Notes under the pieces: model-generated
Told to the model about the DNA's origin: nothing
The model's database searches: none
The model's input: only the letters and a program-made list of their open reading frames with translations
Position numbers and translations under genes: made by a program
NCBI RefSeq assembly: GCF_000485595.1
Contig: NW_014577513.1
Location: forward strand, 81,554-104,815
DNA: 23,262 nt
Direction of reading: 5' to 3'
Origin: Priapulus caudatus
Taxonomy: Eukaryota; Priapulida; Priapulimorpha; Priapulimorphida; Priapulidae
Shown: positions 1 through 8,977 of the stretch, piece by piece
Position numbering within the stretch: position 1 is the stretch's first letter
How the letters are laid out: every line of letters starts with the position of its first letter

Positions 1-12
1 ATACATATCAGG

Positions 13-904
13 AGTAGATAATAGGGAAGGAGTGTGACATCAATAAACAAGAGAAATTCGTCATTTACTAGCCTTATAATTTCTACGATTTACTACTCGT
101 AACTCATCCAACTTGAGCTCAAATCGTACCCAGTACATTCGCCTAGCATCGTGCGAAATCGTTTCCTCGTATACACAAGCAATCCGGAGATACAGACTAA
201 AACGTACGACACGATTATCCATTCTTTGGCCATCAATCCGAGCCGATTGCCCGCCTATATTCAAACAAAAGGCAGCTACTAACGCGCTATTGCTAACTCG
301 GCGGGCAATGTGGCTCGCTGGGAGATTTTAGCCTGATCTGCTGCTGATTACGGTTGGCGTGCGTGCGTGGGGGCATGCCAGCTGTATGCCGGTATGCTGG
401 TATGTAGCTGTGTAGCGGGTCATAGGTTATCTCGCCGAGTGTTGCATTGGTGCTTAATCTCCCAGCGAGCCACATGCCTCGCCGAGTTAGCAATAGCGCA
501 TTAGTAGTTGTCTTTTTTTATCAGTTGCATTTCGTTTCTGGGCAAGGTATTGTCGGTATGAGTATACATGTGCGTAGTAATATCCATGTACGTTTGCTTG
601 GATTTTTAGAATGACCAGACGATGAAGATGGTGACCTGGTTGGATCTAACTCTAGAAACATCGCTGTGCCGCAGTCATTCACATATCTTACACCAGGTGG
701 CAGTACAGTACAATTCACACTTTTAAGATAGCTTGAGGAGTGGATATGCTATTTCTCTTATGGCCATGGGCCGAGGTGGCAAAATCAGTCTAGAAAATGA
801 CTTTCGTTTGATACCTCATGGAACCAAGTTTAATTTTGGCTATAAGTTATATATATTATCCTGATAATAATTATCACCAATTGTCGCACATTAGTTTGTA
901 ATAG
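13..904 (+). repeat. Dispersed ~0.9 kb repeat, copy 1
   Basis: This block is repeated in the same orientation at 3526-4442. Both copies start at AGTAGATAATAGGGAAGGAG and end at GCACATTAGTTTGTAATAG, with small indels and substitutions throughout. The flanks differ immediately outside both ends, so these look like true element ends. The two ends are not inverted repeats of each other, and I see no coding frame of note. A long foldback sits inside it. The type of element is unknown; a non-autonomous DNA element is my best guess. Confidence 0.85.
267..516. repeat. Inverted repeat (foldback) inside repeat copy 1
   Basis: The left arm (267-327) and right arm (456-516) are near-perfect reverse complements over about 60 bp. 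The arm core is GCTATTGCTAACTCGGCG followed by ATGTGGCTCGCTGGGAG. A loop of about 130 bases rich in GCATGCC/GTATGCCGG motifs separates them. The same structure is kept in the second copy (3781-3841 and 3972-4036). It may be a nested MITE or the structural core of the larger repeat. Confidence 0.8.
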
Positions 905-1505
905 TCCGGGAGCCATGGGGTCATACCCTGCACTGAGAGTTAAAGTTTTTTTCTTTGCTGATTCTTGTAGACTAGGTGTTGGTCTTCACTTTCTAGGTAG
1001 ATGACCACCCGTCACCCTTGAGCAATTTTCTATATTAACCCTTTTGTGTTGAAAGCGTCAACTCAAAAATTGGCGAAAAATTAGGGGTGGGGAAAACAAA
1101 AAGTCTACTAGATCTGTTGTTTTTAAAGCTAATGGATCATGTGACCACTCAAAATGTTGGTATTTAAGAGCTCTTTCTAATGATAGGTAAATAATAAGGT
1201 CACTAGAGGTCAAAAGGTCACAAATGTTTGACCTTCCTCGAAATCTTAAATATTGCTTTTAGCACTCCTGCCTTGGCCAAGAACAGGCTGTAATGGTGCT
1301 TTTACCCCTAAATTTGTTCAAGGAGATGCCCTGCTATCATTTTAAACTGCCCATGTTCAAATATGTTGAATGTTGACCAACCTATTACAAAAGAAAGACA
1401 AGTGATGTGCTAAAATAGCTGTTTTTATTACTCAAAAGTTGATAACGCTTACAAAAATCTAATTGCGATTCTACGTTAGACACTGTAACACCTTTATTTT
1501 TACAG
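905..1505 (+). other. Intron-like stretch upstream of the first visible TRPM exon
   Basis: I see no exon here. It includes a cluster of AGGTCA half-sites at about 1198-1230 (AGGTCACTAGAGGTCAAAAGGTCA), which is probably repeat-derived. It ends with a good acceptor, a pyrimidine-rich tract and TTTTTACAG at 1497-1505. The preceding exon of the channel gene must lie beyond the window start or be interrupted by the repeat at 13-904. Confidence 0.5.
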
Positions 1506-1687
1506 CTACACGTTTGAGAAAGCCCGCGACCAGACGGACAGCATATGGAAGTTTCATCGCTACTGGCTCATCATGGAGTACTTAGAGAAACCTCCGCTCG
1601 TGCCGCCGTTAATATGCCTCGCCCATGTCTTCCTTTGCGCGCGTACCATGCTCTATGGCAAACGGCGCCACCTGTCGACGCCCTTCA
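1506..1687 (+). CDS. TRPM-like cation channel, internal exon (TRP helix)
   Basis: This 182-bp exon encodes the segment just after the last transmembrane helix of a TRPM-family channel. Key motifs are SIWKFHRYWLIMEY, which is the TRP box/TRP helix, and PPLVPPLICLAHVFL, matching the conserved proline-rich PxLPPPxIxxSH stretch of TRPM proteins. The acceptor is TTTTTACAG at 1497-1505 and the donor is GTGAGT at 1688. The exon begins with the last base of a codon and ends with the first base of the next, which fits the following exon exactly. TRPM channels are tetrameric plasma-membrane or endomembrane cation channels; the TRP helix couples the gate to the cytosolic domains. The subfamily cannot be assigned from this piece, and the pore and N-terminal exons are outside the window. 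Confidence 0.85.
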
Positions 1688-1983
1688 GTGAGTTTCGGCC
1701 ATGCATGACAAGAGAGCAGTCGGAGTCTACTTCTACTGCCATCTCGCTTCTTGCTGTACATGTACTTGTGTGTACAAACTTATTGCTGTCACTTGTGGTG
1801 TGAAAAAATGGTATCGATGAGGTTCACAAAAAAACTCTGGAAGTGAATTATCAGTAGACTGTATTGAGGATGTACTAATTCCCTTGCGCATGCATACTTC
1901 GTGTAAACTTTATTTGTATTGAGTGTCGGATTCCAACACGAAGTGAAACCGCGAATGCTCTCATGTTTTCCACACCCGCGCAG

Positions 1984-2116
1984 AGAAGTACCGGAGCGAC
2001 GTGGACAGAAACTTGGAGGAGCGGTTTGAGATGAAAGAGGCCAGAAATCATTATCGCAGCGTCATCTCCGACCTCAACGGTTGTGATGGCCGCCGCTTCA
2101 GAGACCTACTGGACAG
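1984..2116 (+). CDS. TRPM-like channel, internal exon (post-TRP linker)
   Basis: This 133-bp exon follows the TRP-helix exon after a 296-bp intron. Its acceptor is CACCCGCGCAG and its donor is GTGAGT at 2117. Its first two bases complete the lysine codon left open by the previous exon. It encodes a charged, probably helical linker, beginning KYRSDVDRNLEERFEMKEAR and ending RDLLDR, as expected between the TRP helix and the C-terminal coiled coil of TRPM channels. Homology of this linker itself is weak; the call rests on splice phase, position and composition. Confidence 0.7.
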
Positions 2117-2445
2117 GTGAGTAGCGACTACGCAGCCAGCCACAGTGGCAGCTCTACAAGTCAAGCTGCTCATTCACCAGTTGTCTGTAACATTGGTTAG
2201 GCAGTGGCATCGGCTCTTCATTTGGTAGTTATGTACTCTGTTGCTACCTTCTGCACACCACCTCTGTGCTTTAGCGATGTGGGCCCAGTGTGAATTAAAT
2301 TCTGAACCAGAGGTATGCTTGTAGGTTGAAGTTTTGCTCTTATTTCCAACAGGGGGCAATGCTGTTGTATATTTGTTCTGAGCACACATGCGACAAGTTA
2401 ATGAGACTGGTTCATAATTATGGTGATAATCTTTCACTATTATAG

Positions 2446-2548
2446 TATCTCGCTGCTCTCAAACAAAGTTATGCAAAGTCAAGAAGTGAACGATCTACAG
2501 GAAAAGATTGACAGCTTTACGCCTGCTGTGAGCAACCTACAGACACAG
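2446..2548 (+). CDS. TRPM-like channel, coiled-coil exon
   Basis: This 103-bp exon follows a 329-bp intron, with acceptor CTATTATAG and donor GTAGCC at 2549. The first T completes AG+T (Ser) from the previous exon, and the exon ends in phase 0. The peptide has regularly spaced hydrophobics in a heptad pattern (Ile, Leu, Val, Val, Leu, Ile, Phe, Val, Leu), for example NDLQEKIDSF. It matches the C-terminal coiled coil that assembles TRPM tetramers. The donor is weaker than the other two, and it opens an intron that contains a minisatellite. Confidence 0.65.
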
Positions 2549-2584
2549 GTAGCCACTTGTATTTTGACAGTTATTATCCTTCCC

Positions 2585-2935
2585 AGATTACATTGGGCCA
2601 ACGTTGGCATTATGACGTTGGACCAACGTTGGAATGGTCACGGTTGGCATGCGGTTAGCAAAATGACGTTGGGCCAACGTTGGCGTATGGTTGGCATGGT
2701 CATGGTTGGCAAGTGGTTGGCTGCATGACGTTGGGCCAACGTTGGTGTATGGTTGGCATGGTCATGGTTGGCAAGTGGTTGGCTGCATGACGTTGGGCCA
2801 ATGATGGCGTATGGTTGGCATGATGCTACTTGCAAATGGTTGGCTGCATGACGTTGGCCCAACGGTGACCCAGTGTTAGGGCAACGTTGGCGTGCTGAGC
2901 AAAAACCCGTTGGCCCAACGTTGGCATGTTATCTG
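2585..2935 (+). repeat. 62-bp minisatellite with palindromic CCAACGTTGG core
   Basis: Tandem units start at 2663, 2725, 2787 and 2848, giving spacing of 62, 62 and 61 bp. Degenerate half-units lie on both sides. Each unit contains ACGTTGGGCCAACGTTGG, whose core GCCAACGTTGGC is a perfect 12-bp palindrome, plus several TGGTTGGCATGG motifs. It lies in the intron between the coiled-coil exon and the last exon of the TRPM-like gene. The repeat keeps frames open on both strands, but these do not look coding. Confidence 0.9.
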
Positions 2936-3244
2936 CGTTAGCTAGCACTAATATGTCAATAAATTCCTGCTCGTACTTATGTAAACTTTTTATAGATTTC
3001 TCCTGGCACATAGTAACTATGTACATATATGTACAACATGCCAAGTCTATGCTAAGCCATGACAATGTTATGCTTGAGTACCAACTGCTAAATATCTCTC
3101 TCATAGCATCACTTTGATTGCAGTGTCTGGTGTCTTCTCATGTAGCACATTGTACAATTTATCAACTTTACAAATGCTCAGAGTTATGCATGTTCTCAGT
3201 GACTGAAACTCATAATTGTTGTCTGAATTTCCTTTTACCTTGAG

Positions 3245-3394
3245 AAAACCAATGACACGATTGCTGATGTATTGGCTGAAAAGAATAGTATGCCTCTTCC
3301 AAGCAGTTTTATAGAAGAGACCCTTGAAGGCAGCCCTCGTCATCAGATGCAGAAGAATGGTATAACAATGCTGGACAAATATGAAATGTCCTGA
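3245..3394 (+). CDS. Putative last exon of the TRPM-like channel
   Basis: After a 696-bp intron, the acceptor-like TTTCCTTTTACCTTGAG precedes an open frame in phase 0, the phase left by the coiled-coil exon. It encodes 49 residues, beginning KTNDTIADVLAEKN and ending TMLDKYEMS, followed by TGA at 3392-3394. I do not recognise this tail from the family; TRPM C-termini vary widely. The stop codon lies in the first copy of a ~59-bp tandem duplication. No clear polyadenylation signal follows before the next repeat. An alternative acceptor at 3115-3122 (TTTGATTGCAG) gives a shorter tail ending in TGA at 3243, so the exon boundary is uncertain. Confidence 0.45.
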   Translation, partial: KTNDTIADVLAEKNSMPLPSSFIEETLEGSPRHQMQKNGITMLDKYEMS

Positions 3395-3520
3395 AATGTG
3401 TGATCAACGTATTGTAACTCCATCATACTTATATATATATTTAAATGTCCTGAAATGTGGTGTGAATCAACGTATTGTAACTCCATTGCATACTTATATA
3501 TATATATATATATATATTAT
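3384..3520 (+). repeat. ~59-bp tandem duplication ending in (TA)n
   Basis: Two copies begin at 3384 and 3443, each starting AAATGTCCTGAAATGTG. Both contain ATCAACGTATTGTAACTCCAT and end in a TA run; the second copy's TA run extends to about 3518. The duplication overlaps the putative stop codon of the TRPM-like gene. Confidence 0.85.
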
Positions 3521-3525
3521 TAGCA

Positions 3526-4442
3526 GTAGATAATAGGGAAGGAGTGTGACATCAATAAACAAGGGAAATTTTCATTTACTAGCCTTATTAATTTCTACCG
3601 ATTTACTACTCGTAACTCATCCAACTTTGAGCTCAAATGTACCCAGTACATTCGCCTAGCATTGTGCGAAATCGTTTCCTCGTATACACCCACAATCCGG
3701 AGATACAGACTAAAACGTACGACAGCGATTATCCATTCTTTGGCCATCAATCCGGAGCGATTGCCCGCCTATATTCAAACAAAAGGCAGCTACTAACGCG
3801 CTATTGCTAACTCGGCGGGCAATGTGGCTCGCTGGGAGATTTTAGCCCGATCTGCTGCTGATTGCGGTTGGCGTGCGCGTGCGGGGGCATTGCCAGCTGT
3901 ATGCCGGATGCCGGTATCGTAGCTGTGTACCGCGGTCATAGGTTATCTCGCCGAGTGTTGCGTTGGTGCCTAATTCTCCCAGCGAGCCACATGCCTCGCC
4001 GAGTTGAGCAATAAGCGCGTTAGCTAGCTGCCTTTTTTTATCAGTTGCATTTTGTTTTCTGGGCAAGGTATTGTCGGTATGAGTCGGTATGTGCGTAGTA
4101 GTAATATCCATCTACGTTTGCCTTGGATTTTTTAGAATGACCAGACGATGATGATGTGACCTGGTTGGATCTAACTCTAGAAACATCGCTGTGCCGCAGT
4201 CATTCACATATCTTACACCAGGTGGCAGTACAGTACAATTCACACTTTTAAAGATAGCTTGAGGAGTGATATGCATTTCTCTTATGGCCATGGGCCGAGG
4301 TGGCAAAATCAGTCTAGAAAATGACTTTCGTTTGACACCTCATGGAACCAAGTTTAATATTTGGATATAAGTATATATATATTATCCTGATAATAAATCA
4401 CCAATATTCTCCCCTAAATTGTCGCACATTAGTTTGTAATAG
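3526..4442 (+). repeat. Dispersed ~0.9 kb repeat, copy 2
   Basis: This is the second direct copy of the repeat at 13-904, with the same start and end sequences and the same internal foldback arms (3781-3841, 3972-4036). It carries a few insertions relative to copy 1, for example near 4400-4420. The two copies bracket the visible TRPM exons. Confidence 0.85.
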
Positions 4443-4824
4443 ACTTTTGAAAATTGGATTTCCGAAAAAGTACAATTCTGCCAATAGATGGCTGCTATGC
4501 GAAGCTTTAACAATCACAGTGCTCTATTGTGAAGCTTGAACCAATCACGGTGCTCCATTTCACCATAATGGCAGCGCCCACGATTTGTTGTTTGTTAATA
4601 ACAGACCAAGTAAATACTAAGACTTAGTTGAATGAATAGTGATATAATATAATGTATATACTGATAAATAAATAGTATGATAAATACATTGGGGTGCAAA
4701 TACATTTATGACGTCCACTATGGCGGCGCTGTTTACACTAGCGCCATCTTGCGCCCGATCTAAGAAATTATGGAAATGCTATCGAGAGCGTTACCGTATT
4801 GATGACTAATCATTTTTTGAGGTC
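4443..4824. other. Non-coding stretch with a 30-bp tandem duplication
   Basis: I see no gene. A 30-bp imperfect tandem duplication lies at 4501-4560 (GAAGCTTTAACAATCACAGTG and GAAGCTTGAACCAATCACGG). Short inverted motifs ATGGCGGCGCT and AGCGCCAT lie at about 4722-4746, possibly MITE debris. Confidence 0.5.
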
Positions 4825-5192
4825 TAATGGCTGCGGGTCATGAAGTGTATTCGGATTAATATTTCAATAAACGATTGAGGGGACAATTAAATTTACTATA
4901 TGTAACATCGACACACAGCGCGTTGTCGATTCATCTGTGTGGCGTGATAGGTTTAGCAACCATGGTTTGAATGTTTAGTATGTATACGAGCGTGTTTATC
5001 GACTGCAGTCAAACGCGAGGCTCATTTTGGAGCCTCGTAGCGCTATGGCTGGGGGGTCATAAAGTGTATTCGGATTAATATTTTGATAACGCATTGAGGG
5101 ACAATTAAATTTACTATATGTACATCGACACACACCGCGTTGTCGTTACATCGGTTGTCGTGATAGTTTAGTAACCCATGTTTAGTATGTCA
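4825..5192 (+). repeat. Two monomers of the ~210-bp satellite (minor locus)
   Basis: GTGTATTCGGATTAATATTT occurs at 4845 and 5064, 219 bp apart, followed each time by GACAATTAAATTTACTATAT and the ACATCGACACACA...TTGTCG block. This is the same family that forms the array at 10180-13470. The second monomer breaks off at about 5192. Confidence 0.85.
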
Positions 5193-5952
5193 GGGTCTCA
5201 CACCATTCCGCATTCTGCGGGAATCATTACGATTTTCTAGGCTTAATTTCCGCACTCCGCAGCGGCAAGGTTATATTCCTCATTTCAGTTGCACTGTATA
5301 AAATTTGCACTGATTGTTCGCATATGTTCGCTTGGACTCATTGTTTTTTTTCAGCCGGTGCCTGGCACTCGCCACGCGCTAGTGCAGTATAGAGATGCAG
5401 CAAGTTATTAATAAGTCATTTCTTGGAATGCACGCTCTGCCATTACCTTAGTTTTGCACCCCCCCCCCCCCTACCATCGCTCCAGTGTTATAATGTGTTT
5501 CTAATTCTATGCATTTTGTATCTGGCATGTCTACGGTAAATGGAACAGCCTAGTTAAGACCACTGATCTCTATAATATAATCTGGATAGGGCATTGGCTA
5601 CGTTGTCAGTGACGCTAAACGTCCGCATCTTTCCGCTCGGTTAAAAGAAGGGATCCGATCTAGCTGCGAACGTCTGCTAGCAATAATTATAAGCAACTCT
5701 AGCGTCTCGAGAAAAACATTTTTAGATTTATTTGTTAGAGAATGCCATTCCTGTGCGCCATAAACTGCCACTAACCAGCAGTTTAAGGAATGTGGAAAGG
5801 ACATTTCATTTGTTAAGTTAGATAAAATGGGCAAATTATGATAAAAACAAGGCATTATATATACGTAAGTCCGTAACCTATGATCAACTTGTTTTGTGTA
5901 CGATCGTGCCAGCGAAAGGTGATTGACATTACAGCAGATTGTATAATCTAAC
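5193..5952. other. Unassigned non-coding stretch with a poly-C run
   Basis: I see no supported gene. A run of 13 C lies at 5459-5471. A minus-strand open frame at 5598-5855 has no recognisable domain. Confidence 0.4.
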
Positions 5953-5988
5953 CATAGATACTAACCCAAGTTGGGGTTAGTATCTATG
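5953..5988. repeat. 36-bp near-perfect palindrome
   Basis: CATAGATACTAACCC and GGGTTAGTATCTATG are perfect 15-bp inverted repeats around the 6-base centre AAGTTG. If transcribed, this would form a long stable hairpin. It could be a tiny foldback element or a replication-generated palindrome; I see no adjacent gene that explains it. Confidence 0.85.
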
Positions 5989-6180
5989 ACTAACTACAGT
6001 AGGCCTATTTGTAGTTGAATGACGCTATGTCTATGCATTTTACATTGTTTTAATAGTTTGGAACAATAATTCAAAAATTTAACCCCTTTCTGATTTCATA
6101 ACGATTGATAACGTTAGCGCAGTAGGCCTACAGTCTACACTGTACAGGCTACAGGTGTATTGTAATTTTGTTATGTTTTG

Positions 6181-6993
6181 TGTGTGGTGAACCAGCCTGT
6201 GTTCCTCGTGTCACTCGCGGACAGAGCCCTGCGCCGTGCTGGTATGGTGTGTGTGTTAGCAAAGGCCTGTCTAGCTAGATCGCTAGGTACTTGTACTAAG
6301 CCCGACAAAGCTGTGCGACCGATTTGTCTATCTTCTAACCCTAGCAAGACCGTTTCTTGTGAGCTAGGTACTTGTAAAATAGTTGTATTGTTGTCATTGA
6401 TGTAAAATTTTAATGTAGCTAAACCAAAATTAGCTACCCACATTGAAAATTTTGCGTGTGTGCGTGTGATACTCACTGTACGACTGGCTCTCCCGATCGT
6501 CGACCTCCACCGGACGGCGGTAGATGGCTGAGGGTCAAACCAGGCTACCTGATGATTCGTTTCCGCAGACCACGAGCATTCCCACATCTCGGGGCGTTTA
6601 GCAACCATGCCTACTCCACATCAAGTTCCTAGTTCTTAACGAGGTTTTCAAAATGGATTTCAGGCTGCGACATCGCGACTTTAGCTAAGGTTTTGGCGGA
6701 TTTTTAACGCGACGTTAGTAAGATTTCGATGGATTCCGTCACGACTTCGCGATTTTGCTTGGATTTCATCGCGACTCATCTCGATCCGGCCGTGCCTTGA
6801 GCCGGCTCCTTACTGTGTCACGTTCTATTTGTGTCATGAGTCCACCCTATATTATAGAGCCGATGCGCGCACCTATGTAAGTGTATTTAATCTGTTTCTT
6901 CTTTGATTAAAACGCGTTGAGTTCGATGATCGATGCATAAAGTAATTCATCTCCGTTGTCGATTTCTATGTCTTCCTCTTTCGCTACCACACA
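6181..6993 (+). mobile_element. Possible solo LTR of a retrotransposon
   Basis: The segment starts TGTGTGGTGAACC and ends TTCGCTACCACACA, so its ends form a short TG...CA inverted repeat. An AT-rich TATA-like motif (CCTATATTATAGAGCC) lies at about 6845-6861. An ATTAAA-type signal follows about 50 bp downstream (TTGATTAAAACGCG). This order resembles U3-R-U5. I find no target-site duplication, no second LTR in the window, and no convincing primer-binding site, so this is tentative. Confidence 0.3.
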
Positions 6994-7136
6994 CCACGTG
7001 ACGGTTCAACAAGGTCACAATCCAGTGATCAAATCTTAGGACCAGTGGTAACGACCGGAGAGTTATTTGTGGGCATTACACAATTAACGGGGATCACGCA
7101 AGGGGACATTACTGTACACCGCCATATTTTTTTCAC

Positions 7137-7323
7137 GTACAGTGTATTTTCACGAATTCAGACCTGACGGACAATTTCGCGAGTGGTTAATTTCGCGATC
7201 GGTGAATTCCGAATCAGTGACGAACAGCGTGTTGCTATTTTTCCCGTGTTGTTATTTTCGCGATCGGGGACGAGTTCGCTAAATCGCGAAATTAAACCAC
7301 CGTGAAATATACAGCGTATACAG
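7137..7323. repeat. Small MITE-like repeat rich in TTTCGCGA motifs
   Basis: The ends GTACAGTGTATTTTCACG and CGTGAAATATACAGCGTATAC are imperfect inverted repeats about 190 bp apart. The interior has several TTTCGCGA/TCGCGAAAT motifs. There is no coding capacity. The family assignment is unknown. Confidence 0.45.
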
Positions 7324-7389
7324 AACACTAAAAGCGAAATGATAAATTAAATAATAATGATAAACTCATCCTGTTTCGGGCATGAATAG

Positions 7390-7678
7390 AGGGGACACAG
7401 AATCTTAGCGCAGCTTCGCGAAAAAGACGACGGCAGCAACGTCTCGCTCTCCGTGCTGGACACTCAACGTATGTGCAGCAGTCGCGGCTGCGCACGGATG
7501 ATCATGGCAGAGGCTGCGAGCCAAGCGCGTCATCCGTGCGACAGCTCGGCGTCTGGCGCGGCAATGCGACGCGATAGGACAGCGTCTTGGAGTCGCCGGC
7601 GATGGTCACCTCGACGACACGGCCCGGTGGCACCGGCGTAAGCGTGTTGCTAAGATCTGCCACAGATAAGATACAGCG
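7390..7678. other. GC-rich segment with coding-like frames, unrecognised
   Basis: GC content rises sharply here and stays high to about 8100. On the plus strand a frame reads LAQLREKDDGSNVSLSVLD before low-quality sequence. On the minus strand 7502-7680 reads through VADLSNTLTPVPPGRVVEVT and GDSKTLSYRVALPRQT. Neither matches a family I recognise. This may be an upstream part of the adjacent BRCT gene or an unrelated exon on the other strand. Confidence 0.25.
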
Positions 7679-8138
7679 GAGCTGGTCATCGCGATCGGCG
7701 CAACTCGGCCGCTTCCGTTCTCGCGATGACGTTGCTGCGACACGACGCACGTTCGTCTGCGGTCGCGAGCGGCCGCACGCTGAACGCGCTTGTGGCGATC
7801 GCGCGCGGATGCTGGGTCGTCTCCGTCGCGTGGGTGCTCGAGTCCGGCGCATGGCTCGCCGAGACACCCTACACAGTGCGTCGCGTGGTTCCGGCCGCCC
7901 CGGCTTGCGTGGCGAGCCGATGTGGGAAGCGGCGCCGTGTGGCGGATCTACCGGCAGGCGGTGTTTGCGCAGTGTAGCCGCGTACCACATTCGGCAAACA
8001 CGGACGCTCCAGAAAGAGAGGATGGTTCACCTGCTACAGCAGTGCAGGGCGGAGGTGACGGTTGCCACTCGCAAGGCCGACGTCTGTGTTAGCAGGGCGG
8101 ACGAGCAATGTTATGCAATTTTAATAAATTTTTATTGA
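7679..8138 (+). pseudogene. Microcephalin-like BRCT2-BRCT3 region, frame-broken
   Basis: Translating the plus strand gives pieces of a C-terminal microcephalin (MCPH1) BRCT pair, spread over three frames. They appear in the expected order: LVIAI (7682 on), DDVAAT (about 7726), RTLNALVAIARGCWVVSVAW and WLAETPY (7770-7870), VVPAAP, YRQAVFAQ (about 7952), and TLQKERMVHLLQQCRAEVTV then RKADVCVS (8007-8094). The IARGCWV and VxxWVLxS motifs are the BRCT core. MCPH1 BRCT2-3 bind phosphorylated H2AX at DNA breaks. At least four frame changes occur within about 450 bp with no plausible introns. The frame ends at TGA 8136-8138, before a complete third BRCT, and an AATAAA lies at 8123-8128. It is either a truncated pseudogene or an exon with uncorrected indels. 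Confidence 0.65.
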
Positions 8139-8803
8139 AACCAGAATAATTAATAGTACAATCTTTTTCATTTCAAAAAATGCCCAAGCCCACACACTGA
8201 CATTCAAGGAAAGTGTATCATTTAGCCCCTTGCCATTATTCTGGCAAACGCCTGGAGCCGTAGTTAACCCATGTCGAGCCATAAGCGTGCAAGCCGAGGT
8301 CAGGCGGATTATTGGGCAATGTCGGGTAATATTTATCACACCAAGTGATCGGCGCCAATATTATTTGGCTGCCAGATTAACGATATTGCGGCCCAATAAT
8401 TGGCCTGTGCATTATTATATGCTATATATTGCTATAATTCTATATTATGCGTATATGTAGGCCCTATACTAATGTATGCTTAGAGATATGCTTATATTTA
8501 CCTTAGAGCCGAAAATTCTGTCCAGATAACGTCTTTATCTCATCATATCTAATCTCTTCATCTATCCGATTGCATTATATATATATTAGAATAGCCCTAG
8601 TAAGGTAGTATTACTACCGTAGATAGTAGTATATTGATTACGTTATTCACACAGCCTGACGTTGGCAATATATAATTATAATATGCTATATATAATTATT
8701 ACAATATTAGTATATGTAGTATTATATGTGGCTCTAATGCATGCTATATGCCTTACCTATATGCTATAATCATGCCTATATGCCTTATAAATATATTTAT
8801 ATA

Positions 8804-8840
<37 letters not shown>

Positions 8841-8956
8841 TAATCTTTCATGTTTCATCATTTTCATCAATGTTTATCATCTTTGGTTTTGATTTTCATA
8901 CGAAATGGTAACATAAGAATTATTATAATTGGTAGAATTAGGCTCCGACTAAGCTG
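8139..8956. other. AT-rich non-coding stretch with (TA)n
   Basis: I find no gene. The sequence is AT-rich with many TATAT and ATTATA motifs and a (TA)16 microsatellite at 8805-8836. The minus-strand open frame at 8121-8339 has no recognisable domain. Confidence 0.5.
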
Positions 8957-8977
8957 CACGTGACCTCGCTGACGTCA
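8957..8977. promoter_or_regulatory. E-box next to a consensus CRE
   Basis: CACGTG (8957-8962) and TGACGTCA (8970-8977) are perfect palindromic binding sites for bHLH-type and CREB/ATF-type factors, 7 bases apart. They sit in an AT-rich stretch with no confirmed downstream gene, so regulatory function is only a possibility. Confidence 0.3.

Noticed and set aside
2420-3104. Several overlapping open frames on both strands in the 62-bp repeat region (2420-2728 +, 2638-2862 -, 2826-3104 -)
   Set aside because: Beyond the real exon at 2446-2548 they are kept open by the tandem unit itself and encode only repeat translations.
3101-3343. Minus-strand 80-codon frame
   Set aside because: It is the complement of the plus-strand last-exon candidate, which has matching splice phase; no domain seen.
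6171-6608. 145-codon minus-strand frame
   Set aside because: Low-complexity composition, no domain, and it lies inside the possible LTR.
7502-7990. 162-codon minus-strand frame taken as a whole gene
   Set aside because: Most of it is Arg-rich antisense of the GC-rich BRCT sequence; only the 7502-7680 part merits a second look.
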